Of a stretch of DNA of 64,000 nucleotides, positions 46,803-55,766 are shown piece by piece. This DNA is from an uncultured bacterium (GTDB lineage Bacteria; Hydrogenedentota; Hydrogenedentia; Hydrogenedentales; CAILVY01), in NCBI GenBank assembly GCA_937951485.1, contig CALEDJ010000049.1, forward strand, positions 1-64,000. Reading direction: 5' to 3'. The notes beneath the pieces are model-generated. The model saw only the letters and a list, made by a program, of their open reading frames with translations, had not been told where the DNA came from and did not search any database. Made by a program: the position numbers and the translations under genes. Positions within the stretch are counted from its first letter, which is position 1. Each line of letters begins with the position of its first letter.

Positions 46803-49800
46803 ATGAAAAATTTCAGCGTCGTTCTTAGCGCTCCTGTTGCCATCCTGGCAATAATGATGATCACAGGTTGCCCGTCCGAGCCTGTGATGACGGTGACGCC
46901 GGAGCACGTCACAATATCGGTGGGCCGCATCGCTGTGCTGAATGTGCGGTCGCTCATCTATTCCGGCGAGTTCATATGGACCAGCAACAACCCCCAGGTG
47001 GCGACGGTGGATAACCAGGGCATTGTGAGGGGCGTGTCCGTGGGTGTGGCGGAGATAACGGTTGTGGAGCCATCAATCGGAGCATCGGCGGTCAGTACGG
47101 TCTACGTTGTCCCGAAAGAAAAAAGCGCGCTCATCTGGGATGGAGAGGCGCCCTTCAATTACTCATTCGGAAATCCGACAACAGAAAATCCTTTCCGCGG
47201 AAATTTCTGCTTCGAGGCCAATCCGGGTGTGGGGCAGCGCGCAAGAATAGAATTGCCGCGCCATTCCTGGCGTATGGATATTTCTAAATATGACGAAGTG
47301 TGGCTGTTTGTTCGGATGAGCGAGGAAGGTCGTTCTGCAAGCATGGACATCGGCGGGTGGCCGTATACCAGCAACCGGGTGGATCTGAGCGCGTATTCAG
47401 AGCAAAGAATGCTGAACACCTCCTGGCAACTTGTGCGGGTGCCCTTGAGTGCATTGAAAACCAGTGAGTATGACCTCTCAAAAGTGGAATCACTTTATTT
47501 TTATAAGGATGGCGGGAGTGTCAATTACAAGTTCTGTGTTGATGAGATATGGGCGGTATCACTTGATTCTCTCGGAACGGATGGAGGGCCGTTGATCGGT
47601 CAGTTAACCGGCCAGAATGCCGGCGAAATCCCCGTTCCAGGGTTCAGTACCCTCTCTCTGCCTGTCACCAATGTCGGAAGCGATACGCTCGAAATGCACT
47701 ATGTTGAGTTTACGGGTGACGGCGCGTCCGCCTACAGTTGTTCGTTGCCCAAGGATCACATTGCGCTCGACCCGGGCGAAACCCGTTACCTGGAAATCAT
47801 CTTTTCTCCTCGTGAAGCAGGATTGTTCGAGACAAGACTGGTCCTTCACCATTCCCTGACGGCCATGGGCACTACAACCTGGGTGCCGTTGCGGGGCGTT
47901 GGCATAGCGCCCAGGATGTCCTTTGGCGAGACCCGAATTGATTTCGGACACGTGGCCGTGGGTCGGTGCGTCACGCGGGTGTTGCAGATAGGGAATTCCG
48001 GCAATGCCGATTTGGTCCTGACGGATATCAACAGCAGTGGCGGTTGTTTTTCGGTTGCTCCAAACGCAGGCGTGTTGCGTCCGGGTGAAGTGTTGCATCT
48101 TACGGTAACCGCATGCCCGGAGACAACCGGTAATCTTCCTGGAACCTTGAATTGGCTTTCCAACGACCCCAACAAGCCTCGGACCACCTTGCGGCTGACC
48201 CTTTATGGACTGGAACCGGGCAGTATCGGCAGGCTTGCTGTTTCGGTGGATGAAGTACGGTCCAGCAGTGTACGCCTCTCATGGGGAGTCTTGAATGACA
48301 CAGATGAGATTCGCGTGCTGATAGGCCCCGAGCCGCCCGCGAGGCAGGAGGCCCCGCTGCCACTGCAACATGAGGTGGCACGACTTTCCGGGACGGCCAG
48401 CCGTTACGTCATTGACAATCTGGCGCCGGAGGTCAACGTTTTCATCCGGGTTGAGGCGTTCCGGGAAGGTCGGATAATTGCAGAAAGAAACACGCATGCC
48501 CGAACGCTGGGAGGGCCTCGCGCTCCGCTTGACACACCGGTCAGAAATGTGCACATGTACGCACCGCATATTGTGCAGGTCGTCCTTGCAGACCAGCGCG
48601 TCCATTCATTCTCCGACACCTACGACTGGTATGATGGCGGGATCGACGAAGTTGTGGGATATACGGGCGAACAATGGCAGCAGGGACCATGGACGGTCCG
48701 GCGCGCGAATGGAACTGAGATTGCGGTCTCCGCTGTCTACAGGAACTCGATGCCCGTGGGTGACATCTACTATGAGATTGGCTGGGCAAGCAACGAAAAT
48801 ATCCAGTTGCACGATGTTGATCATCATCTGTTCCTGGTGCTGCGGGAAGCGGTGGGGAGTCCTGAGATATTGGAAATTCAGGGACCTTCTTTCGATTATG
48901 CAATCCTGACGGCAAATCGGCAACGGGAGACCCGCCACGCCGCTGCATATTTTCGCATGCCATTCAGTGATCGTTATCTTGAAACGCCGGTGATTCAGGT
49001 CAATCAGGTCGGATACAACCCGGCAGCCTCCATGCGGTACGCGTATGTCTCGGGATGGATGGGGGACGGTGGTCCTCTTTCGCTCAACAACTTTCCAGGG
49101 ACGGCGGATGTGGTTGTCGTTTCCGACAGTCCCATGAAGCCCCGGACATCGCTGCCACTGCGTTTTGATATAACGCCGCGTTCAGATTTCGATGGGGAAG
49201 CCGGAACAGAGGTGAAGGAAATTGATCTGGCCGCCGTTCCCGCATCTGAAAACGCCGTATATCATGTCCGCATCCCGGGAATCGGGGTTTCCTGGCCCAC
49301 CCGTGTCAGCAGGAACGCAGTGTTTGAATCCTTTTATGTTGTTGCGCGCGGGATGTTTCACAACCGCTGGGCGGGGGACCTGCGACCGGAATTCACGGAA
49401 TGGTCAAGGCCCCAGGATCACCTGACTGTTTTTACGGCGGACGTGCTGGATGACCCGTGGAAGATGTTTCCCCCCGACACGCCACAAACAGAGGAACGTC
49501 CATTGTTGGGCGGGCACCACGATGCAGGAGATTTCGACATCCGCGTTTTCCACGGTGTTGTCGCCCCTCTGCTCATGACGGCATTCGAAACCAGGCCGGA
49601 GGCCTTTACCGATGGCCAACTGGATATTCCCGAAAGCGGGAACGGCATTCCTGACTATCTTGATGAGGCGCTCTGGAGCGTCGCGGGGTGGGAACACCTT
49701 CAGGAGGCTGACGGAGGCGTACGACTTGGCGCGGAATCACATCGCCACCCCTATGGCATGTATCTGGCCAGTGACGATCCATTGCCTTACTGGACCTATA

Positions 49801-50759
49801 ACCGATGCCCGATTCACACAGCGCGCGTCGCAGGCATATTCGCACAGGCAGCGAGGCTGGTAGAACCATACGATGCGTATCGTTCGGCAATTCTGCGGCA
49901 GCGCGCTGTCAAGGCCTATGAGTATGCCGTCAACAACGGCGTAGACGCATCCGTGGGCGGCCCCATCATGTATGCCGCGAGCGAACTGTTCCGATTGACC
50001 GGCGAAGAGCAATACAGGGAGATGGTCCATGCCACCTGGGAAGCGCACCGTCCAAGTTGGTCCGGACTTCCGAACATCTACTGGCGCGCAATCCAGTGGA
50101 CAAGTTCCTTCATTAATCCCACCCAGCCCATCATGTGGGACTATCTGACCGGGTACCTTAACAGCGAATATGCCGATGCGGCGCATGTTACAGCCGCGTG
50201 GAACAACCTGATGTTTGCGCCCTCGCAGATGTTGCGTGACATGGAAACACGATATGCGCATCGCAATCTGAAGCCTGCAGGCTGGTCGCCAACGTGGGGA
50301 ATGTCCACCTGTGTTGGGCAGTTTCTTTTCAAAATATATGCAGCGATGCAACTGCATATTCTGGACCCTGTGGAATATCAGGCCGCGGTGGACGCCATCA
50401 GTCTTTCAGCAGACTATGTGCTGGGCTGCAATCCCCTTGGGCGCACCTGGATTACCGGTCTGGGTTCCCGGCCGCCCATAACCCCCCGCCACGCCGACTC
50501 CCTTGTTTTCATTAAAAAGGGTCTGGGGCCTATGCCGGGATTGGCCGTTCCGGGGCCGTGGGAAAAACTTGATACGAATCTGAGACCGTATACCCGCTAT
50601 GCCGGGCGTCTGGCATATCCAACCTATCCCGAACATCCCGTGCTGAGGCGTTATGCGGATGTGCATTGCTTCATCGCCTGCAACGAACCCGCCATCTGGC
50701 AGAATCAGGCTCCGCAGGCGCAACTGTTTGCATTCCAGTATCTGTCCAGTCTTCAGTAA
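46803..50759 (+). CDS. Large GH9-family glycoside hydrolase lipoprotein
   Basis: 1318-residue exported enzyme. ATG 46803 follows AGGAGG at eight bases. The N-terminus has a lipobox (MMITGC), so it is anchored in a membrane. A BIG2-like Ig domain (~30-95) is followed by a carbohydrate-binding-like beta domain (~105-255), ASPM-SPD2-Hydin-like domains (~265-470) and a fibronectin-type region (~475-570). The GH9 N-terminal Ig-like domain (~730-890) starts IQVNQVGYNP. The catalytic (alpha/alpha)6 domain has GGHHDAGDFD near 902, where GH9 enzymes carry the catalytic base Asp. VLGCNPLGRTWITGLG is near 1210. GH9 enzymes usually cut beta-1,4-glucans; here the likely target is the locus's own or a host polysaccharide. 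Sigma-54 control links it to the EPS activator. Confidence 0.9.
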   Translation: MKNFSVVLSAPVAILAIMMITGCPSEPVMTVTPEHVTISVGRIAVLNVRSLIYSGEFIWTSNNPQVATVDNQGIVRGVSVGVAEITVVEPSIGASAVSTVYVVPKEKSALIWDGEAPFNYSFGNPTTENPFRGNFCFEANPGVGQRARIELPRHSWRMDISKYDEVWLFVRMSEEGRSASMDIGGWPYTSNRVDLSAYSEQRMLNTSWQLVRVPLSALKTSEYDLSKVESLYFYKDGGSVNYKFCVDEIWAVSLDSLGTDGGPLIGQLTGQNAGEIPVPGFSTLSLPVTNVGSDTLEMHYVEFTGDGASAYSCSLPKDHIALDPGETRYLEIIFSPREAGLFETRLVLHHSLTAMGTTTWVPLRGVGIAPRMSFGETRIDFGHVAVGRCVTRVLQIGNSGNADLVLTDINSSGGCFSVAPNAGVLRPGEVLHLTVTACPETTGNLPGTLNWLSNDPNKPRTTLRLTLYGLEPGSIGRLAVSVDEVRSSSVRLSWGVLNDTDEIRVLIGPEPPARQEAPLPLQHEVARLSGTASRYVIDNLAPEVNVFIRVEAFREGRIIAERNTHARTLGGPRAPLDTPVRNVHMYAPHIVQVVLADQRVHSFSDTYDWYDGGIDEVVGYTGEQWQQGPWTVRRANGTEIAVSAVYRNSMPVGDIYYEIGWASNENIQLHDVDHHLFLVLREAVGSPEILEIQGPSFDYAILTANRQRETRHAAAYFRMPFSDRYLETPVIQVNQVGYNPAASMRYAYVSGWMGDGGPLSLNNFPGTADVVVVSDSPMKPRTSLPLRFDITPRSDFDGEAGTEVKEIDLAAVPASENAVYHVRIPGIGVSWPTRVSRNAVFESFYVVARGMFHNRWAGDLRPEFTEWSRPQDHLTVFTADVLDDPWKMFPPDTPQTEERPLLGGHHDAGDFDIRVFHGVVAPLLMTAFETRPEAFTDGQLDIPESGNGIPDYLDEALWSVAGWEHLQEADGGVRLGAESHRHPYGMYLASDDPLPYWTYNRCPIHTARVAGIFAQAARLVEPYDAYRSAILRQRAVKAYEYAVNNGVDASVGGPIMYAASELFRLTGEEQYREMVHATWEAHRPSWSGLPNIYWRAIQWTSSFINPTQPIMWDYLTGYLNSEYADAAHVTAAWNNLMFAPSQMLRDMETRYAHRNLKPAGWSPTWGMSTCVGQFLFKIYAAMQLHILDPVEYQAAVDAISLSADYVLGCNPLGRTWITGLGSRPPITPRHADSLVFIKKGLGPMPGLAVPGPWEKLDTNLRPYTRYAGRLAYPTYPEHPVLRRYADVHCFIACNEPAIWQNQAPQAQLFAFQYLSSLQ

Positions 50760-51281
50760 TCATAGGCAAACGCTCAGAGCGTTGTATTTCAATGCTCTGG
50801 TGGAGGTTCCGTAAAAACAAGGGACAGTTCCCCGTCGGCCGTCTGCAACGGACCCGGCGGGGAACGTCCTGTTTTTGCTTTGTCGTCCTGCTGTTTTCCA
50901 AAAGCGGGCGCCGATTTTGTCCGGGAACGCTTCCGGTTTCAGGAAAAGCCGTGCATTCCCCGTGGCTGTACACCACCAGTCGGCGCGGCGTTGGGAGCAT
51001 CGGCATTCGTGACGAGGGATATCAGTGTCGCAGCGCAAAGCCTTTGTCGGAGAAGATTGTGGCGTGGGAGAGCAGAAGAATTTGTTGAAAACAGCGGGGC
51101 GCAGGGGCTGCGGAAATGCTTATTGCGCCAATGCTTCCCGGAAGCGTCGTCATGGCCGGGCCTCCCGGCAGGATTCGCCTGTGCGCGGGAACCGCACACA
51201 GGGAAAGGATGTGCGAGGTGTCGGTGCGTGACGGATACGCGGCCGCATGCGTGCGAAGCGTCACGGCATCCCCAGCGGGAT
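50760..51281. other. Intergenic region with hairpins, no gene seen
   Basis: The ~520 bp between two convergent genes contain AACGCT-CAG-AGCGTT (50768-50782), close after the GH9 stop. A TTCCCCG/CGGGGAA pair near 50828-50862 is a second possible hairpin. Either could end transcription, though neither has a T tract. Open frames here lack ribosome sites and recognisable domains. Confidence 0.4.
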
Positions 51282-52193
51282 TTATCCCTGATAGCGTTTC
51301 AGTATGACGCGCTGTCCTCTCTTGGCGTCCTTGTCGCCGGTGGCGAGGCGCCATTCGCCCAGTTTGTGTCCCTTGTAGTAGGCCCAATGCATCACCGCAC
51401 GCCTGACAGGGATGTAGGGCAGGTCGGCAAATTCACCTTGGCGCATGGCATACGCCCATTCCTTCAGAATGGCGGAGAATGCCCTGCCGCATTCTGCGAG
51501 CGGGTTGTTTTTATCTCCGAGAAAGAGGGCCAGCGCTTCGCCGTCACAAAACAGACGGCCGTACAACTGCCGCAGATTATGGTTGTGGGAGTGCATCGCG
51601 AGGACATTTTTGAGATATCTGATTTTTTTCCCATTCTTCTTCGCCCAATACCCCCATTCCGTGTCTTCTGAACCCCATGCGTTTTCAAAAAACGGGTGTT
51701 CCTCCCACGCCGTTTTTCGCATGATGGAAAAAGGCGCCTCGAAGGTAATCCATGGGGGCGTGGCGTCGCTGTCCGGGAAAGCAGATTCGAGTTCGAGCCG
51801 AACCCAACTCCATGCATCCGGGCGCGCGACCTGGCGCGCATAGGCGGCCTGCACGTCAGGATCGTCCAGCGCAGCCACCAGAAGAGTCAGCGCATCGGGG
51901 GCGAGCGGGACAGTATCCGAGTTTTGAAACACGAGCCATTCCCCGCGCGCATGTGCGGCGCCCAGATTGAGGGCCTTTCCGGAAATATACTCTTCCGGCG
52001 GCATATGAATCAGGGTGCAGGGATATTTCCCGACAATTTCGAGCGTGCTGTCTGTTGATCCTGAATCAACAACAATCACTTCAAAGTCTTGATAGTCCTG
52101 CGAAAACAGCGCGGCAAGCGATTGGCCGATGACATTCTCGCAGTTCTTGGTGCGCACGATCACAGATACGCGGGGACGCTTTTCGTTCGTCAC
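51282..52193 (-). CDS. Glycosyltransferase family 2
   Basis: 303-residue GT-A enzyme. It starts at GTG 52193, overlapping the upstream stop by four bases (GTGA). PRVSVIVRTKNCENVIGQSL forms the donor-binding start, VIVVDSGSTDSTLEIV follows near 39, and the metal-site segment is FQNSDTVPLAPDAL, with NSD in place of the usual DxD. FFENAWGSEDTEWGYWAKK near 168 fits the acceptor-side ED motif. It is the last gene of a four-gene overlapping minus-strand operon and probably elongates or decorates the same polysaccharide. Confidence 0.9.
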   Translation of the reverse strand: MTNEKRPRVSVIVRTKNCENVIGQSLAALFSQDYQDFEVIVVDSGSTDSTLEIVGKYPCTLIHMPPEEYISGKALNLGAAHARGEWLVFQNSDTVPLAPDALTLLVAALDDPDVQAAYARQVARPDAWSWVRLELESAFPDSDATPPWITFEAPFSIMRKTAWEEHPFFENAWGSEDTEWGYWAKKNGKKIRYLKNVLAMHSHNHNLRQLYGRLFCDGEALALFLGDKNNPLAECGRAFSAILKEWAYAMRQGEFADLPYIPVRRAVMHWAYYKGHKLGEWRLATGDKDAKRGQRVILKRYQG

Positions 52194-53020
52194 AGTGCTG
52201 TGTCCTTTCTATCGTATGGCCGGCACACTTCGCCCATATGCACGGTCTGACGGGATGCGATGAATGCGAGGAGTCTCTCGAAAGACTTGAACCGGTCACA
52301 GAGGTACATGACGATGGGATGAACAAGCATATTGGACAGAATGCCTTGTTCTTCATGGTGGCGGAGTTCTTCCAGCACGCGCTCGGTCCATTCTTCGATG
52401 TAGAAGGATTCCGGGCCATAATCATCCGACCAGTTATAGCGGCGCACCCACCAGTTTACCCACTCCGGGGTGCGCTCGGCATGGTAAAGGTGCTCGTGAT
52501 CGGGCATGACATTGATAGGGAAATTGAGAATGCCGCTGTGATGCGGCACAGGCCCGATGGCGTCGCGTTTCACGCCGTCGGAACATATGGAGATATGGCA
52601 TTCGTGGAGCACCTTTTCGGTGAACGGGCCATGCATATACATGTGGTTGCGCCAGGAGCAGATTCTCCGTCCGCTTTTTTTTCTGATGATGTCCACCGTT
52701 TTGCGCACGTCGCGGCGCTGATACCATTGAGGGCCGTTGTAACTGCCGTTGATCTTGTTCCAGGCGCGGTGCCACCAGTCCGGTTTGAATGCGGCATAGG
52801 TGTGACCGCCGATTTCGACCAGGGGATGGTCACAGATGGGCTTCAGATCGTCCCATTCCTCCGCGAAACATTTCCCTGTGACAAAAAACGTAACCTTGAC
52901 GTTGGCTTCTTCCAGCATCTTGAGATACCGTCGGGCGACCTGCACTTCCGTGATGTCGCAATGCGCCTGATTGCCGTTTTTCAGGCTCATGTGATGGATG
53001 TCTCCAGTCAGGCAGATCAT
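52190..53020 (-). CDS. Polysaccharide deacetylase-like protein (NodB fold)
   Basis: 276 residues. The start MICLTGDIHHMS provides the catalytic Asp and a metal-binding His pair in the form TGDIHH. VKVTFFVTGKCFAEEW (~41-56) is the typical family strand, and HPLVEIGGHTYAAF the H-x3-5-H region, here reading EIGGHTY. The rest diverges: WRNHMYMHGPFTEKVLHE and NMLVHPIVMYLCDRFKSFERLL. Such enzymes remove N-acetyl groups from amino sugars. There is no signal peptide, so it would act in the cytoplasm on a precursor or lipid-linked sugar. It overlaps both neighbours by four bases, which indicates translational coupling. Confidence 0.85.
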   Translation of the reverse strand: MICLTGDIHHMSLKNGNQAHCDITEVQVARRYLKMLEEANVKVTFFVTGKCFAEEWDDLKPICDHPLVEIGGHTYAAFKPDWWHRAWNKINGSYNGPQWYQRRDVRKTVDIIRKKSGRRICSWRNHMYMHGPFTEKVLHECHISICSDGVKRDAIGPVPHHSGILNFPINVMPDHEHLYHAERTPEWVNWWVRRYNWSDDYGPESFYIEEWTERVLEELRHHEEQGILSNMLVHPIVMYLCDRFKSFERLLAFIASRQTVHMGEVCRPYDRKDTAL

Positions 53021-54243
53021 GGTGTCTCACCCGCTGTGAGCGGCATGCGCCATTTTCCGGCCAGGCACAGAAAATTAGGCTCAACGATGTTTCCCCACGC
53101 ATGCAGATATGCGCGGCGCAGTTCATCTCGCGCGGTGTTTTCCGCATGGAGAAAGCGGGCCGTGAATTCCCGATAATGTTTATCATCGGGAGCGTATGCC
53201 ACGGCGGGGAACAGAATGGGCAGAATGCCGCGTTTGCCAAGCACGCGATATCCAAGCCGGGGGCCGATGCCCGATGCATCGGACCATGCGCCTGGAGTCC
53301 TCAGGCAGTTGACCGCCTTCTTCGCCCAGGCCCGCAGGCTGCGCATATCCGCATGCAAAGCGTTCCGGAACGCCGCCTCGGGGTATGCATGCCACGTCAA
53401 ATCGGAGCGTCCCAGCCGTTTTCTTTCACATGCGAGGTGTATTGGTTCCAGTACCTGGCGCAATTCCGCCATCCATGCGCGCAAATCAGCAGTGCTGTAC
53501 GGCGCGACATCGGGCTGAAACCTGAATTCAATCGCCATGTCATAGAGGTGACGCATCGCTTCGGGCGCTGCGGCGCTGGCGCGCATGCGTTTCTGTTTTT
53601 CCACGTAACTCCAGTGATATTTCCCTTCGAAAAAAAGGTGCGCATCGCCGTAACCGATAATGGCTTTCATGGCGTGCTTCACGATCATTTCCCTGTCTTC
53701 GGGCGACATCGGGCGCGACGCCATGAGTTGTTCGTTGATGAGGAGCAAGGTGCCGCGGTTCACGAGCAGATTCAGAACATCCCAGGCGGGAATACGCGCC
53801 ACAGCAAACTGTTTCAGTGACGGCACGAGGTCGGCATCACCCCAGATGGTCTTGTGGCCGAATCGCATGTCATACCACATCACCAGGCTGGGCGACCGGC
53901 GAAGGCGTGTTTCGTCAACAAGAGAAAAATCAAATTCGATATGTTGTTCTCGTGTCAAGGGAAAGAGGACATTTTTCAGACGGGTTTTGAGCGCCTGCTG
54001 TTGCTTCCGGGACAGCGACCGCGTTATGACGAGAAAATCCAGATTGTTGTGAGGGTGTTCTTCGTTATCCGTCACCATCACGCCGCCCTCTCCCCTGCCA
54101 TAACCACCGAGCAAAACCATTGCCCTGCATGCGGGGGGCGCGAGCACGTCATTCGCTTTCGAGGCGATTTCACGAAGAAGGGCGGTCATCCGCTCCTCGA
54201 AAGCCGGGCTGCCGCGCACCGAAAACCGTCCCCACGGGCGCAT
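53017..54243 (-). CDS. Nucleotidyltransferase-like protein of unknown role
   Basis: 408 residues from ATG 54243, which has AAGGAGG seven bases upstream and shares one base with the previous stop (TAATG). Residues ~42-75 (VLLGGYGRGEGGVM, then NNLDFLVITR) and HIEFDFSLVDE near 105 follow the G[GS]-x-D-x-D pattern of the polymerase-beta nucleotidyltransferase fold, with Gly-rich loop and acidic residues. The remainder is largely helical (RAWAKKAVNCLRTPGAW). I know no named family with certainty. Tight coupling to a glycosyltransferase and a deacetylase suggests nucleotidylation of a sugar or lipid precursor, or a regulatory modification. Confidence 0.65.
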   Translation of the reverse strand: MRPWGRFSVRGSPAFEERMTALLREIASKANDVLAPPACRAMVLLGGYGRGEGGVMVTDNEEHPHNNLDFLVITRSLSRKQQQALKTRLKNVLFPLTREQHIEFDFSLVDETRLRRSPSLVMWYDMRFGHKTIWGDADLVPSLKQFAVARIPAWDVLNLLVNRGTLLLINEQLMASRPMSPEDREMIVKHAMKAIIGYGDAHLFFEGKYHWSYVEKQKRMRASAAAPEAMRHLYDMAIEFRFQPDVAPYSTADLRAWMAELRQVLEPIHLACERKRLGRSDLTWHAYPEAAFRNALHADMRSLRAWAKKAVNCLRTPGAWSDASGIGPRLGYRVLGKRGILPILFPAVAYAPDDKHYREFTARFLHAENTARDELRRAYLHAWGNIVEPNFLCLAGKWRMPLTAGETP

Positions 54244-55406
54244 TATCGCGCCCTCCTTTCCAGGATTGCATGGAAACACGCCAGCAGTTCATGAACATGC
54301 TTTTCCGGCCGGAACAATTCGTGGTATTTTGTGCGTGCGTTTTCTCCCATCTTGTCCCGCAACCCATTTGTTTCGACGATGCAATCCATGGCCTGTGCCA
54401 GCGCCTGTGGATTGTTCGGGGGAACGGTCAGGCCGGTGTGGCCATGTTCCAGCCACGTTGAGACGCCGCCGATATCTGTGGCGATTACAGGTGTCCCGTA
54501 ACTCATGGCTTCCGGTCCCACCAGCGCAAACGATTCCGGTTGTCGGACAGGCAGCACCACGCAGGCGGCCCTGCGATACCAGTCGGACAAGGCCTCATGG
54601 CTGAGTCGTCCCAGGAAAATCACCCGTTCGTGCAGGCCCAATTCGTTGCACAACGCAAGGAACATGGCTTCCTGGCGGCCCTGACCGGCAATGACAAGTT
54701 TTGTCGGGCGTCTGGTCAGCGCCATCGCCCGCAAAAGCGTATCCACGCCTTTGCTGCGCACCAGGTGCCCGACAAATAAAAACAAATCCGGCTCGCGCGC
54801 AATCCGCGCGCCATCCTGCGGCGGCAGCGCATACAGCGGAATCACATGGACACGGTCGGGGGGGAAACCATGTTGGATCATCAGTGCCGCCATGTAACAC
54901 GAAGCCACCACCAGGGCATCAAGTCTTTTGTTTACCTTGCCAGCAGCCCGAAGCGTTCGCACAAGGCGCAGGCGAATGCCGGGAAAGGCGTCCATGCGAT
55001 TGATGAATCCCAGACAGGGAAAATAGCAGCGCATCCCCATCGGTTTGTGGCATGTCCGATGTCTTATTGCCGTGTACCGGTGCTCGCGTGGACAAAACAA
55101 TCGGGTGTCATGAAAGAAACGCACCGTGGGAATTCCGCTTTCAACGATGGCTTCAATGGTTCCGAGGTTGTCAAGATGGTGGATGTAGACAAGGTCCGGC
55201 TGGATGGCCGCCACCTGGGCCTGGATAGCCGCCATGGGGAAGGCCTGGTCGAATGGCTTCACAAATTCGGTGGAGAAGGGGTGTCGGCAGTCGTACAGAA
55301 GGGAAGACTGGACGTTGTACGCCCGTAACAGGCCGGCGGTATTAGAAATATACTGTTCGCAGCCGCCAATGAAATCCGCTGCTTCATTTACCCACAACAC
55401 ACGCAT
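54243..55406 (-). CDS. Glycosyltransferase family 4
   Basis: 387-residue GT-B enzyme opening the four-gene minus-strand operon. It starts MRVLWVNEAADFIGGCEQYI with the GGCE acceptor loop. A cysteine-rich insertion, typical of some GT4 subfamilies, spans FCPREHRYTAIRHRTCHKP to MGMRCYFPCLGFI (~105-140). Donor-side features are LFVGHLVRSKGVDTLLRAM near 210, RQPESFALVGPEAMSYGTPVIA (EX7E) near 290 and GGVSTWLEHGHTGLTV near 315. The four Cys in the insertion could bind a metal. Confidence 0.9.
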   Translation of the reverse strand: MRVLWVNEAADFIGGCEQYISNTAGLLRAYNVQSSLLYDCRHPFSTEFVKPFDQAFPMAAIQAQVAAIQPDLVYIHHLDNLGTIEAIVESGIPTVRFFHDTRLFCPREHRYTAIRHRTCHKPMGMRCYFPCLGFINRMDAFPGIRLRLVRTLRAAGKVNKRLDALVVASCYMAALMIQHGFPPDRVHVIPLYALPPQDGARIAREPDLFLFVGHLVRSKGVDTLLRAMALTRRPTKLVIAGQGRQEAMFLALCNELGLHERVIFLGRLSHEALSDWYRRAACVVLPVRQPESFALVGPEAMSYGTPVIATDIGGVSTWLEHGHTGLTVPPNNPQALAQAMDCIVETNGLRDKMGENARTKYHELFRPEKHVHELLACFHAILERRAR

Positions 55407-55766
55407 GGGCGCATAATGCCTTTTCTTGTTTTAGTGTCACGTTGCCGCCATGGCGCCTTCGCATGTCCTGCCGCACGCCCGCACGCGGTTGCCTCAGACT
55501 GTTCCGGCTCATACCCTGGCCCGCCTTTGATACTCACACAGGTGTGTCCCCCCTCTGTGGGCAAATTCCATACCACTGTTATCCTGGTTGTCAATTGCTG
55601 TTATAGCAACCACTTAGTGTGGGAAATAATTGTTCTTTTCTGACCAACGTGTTCATTTTTGACAAACATTTGCTGCCGTGTTTCCCGCCAACCCTGCACG
55701 CGCTTGCAGTTTCCGCACTGGTGACACCCTCCGCGCAGGCAGCACAGTCGCCCACCCAAGGGGCGG
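55407..55766. other. Intergenic region between two minus-strand operons
   Basis: It contains a TTGCT-GTTAT-AGCAA hairpin (~55594-55608) and a GC-rich imperfect stem (AGTCGCCC/GGGCGGCT, ~55745-55767) right after the regulator gene, which may serve as its terminator. No gene or tRNA is recognisable. Confidence 0.35.

Noticed and set aside
50880-51671. 263-residue plus-strand open frame after the GH9 gene
   Set aside because: Overlaps the well-supported GT2 gene on the other strand and has no domain or ribosome site.
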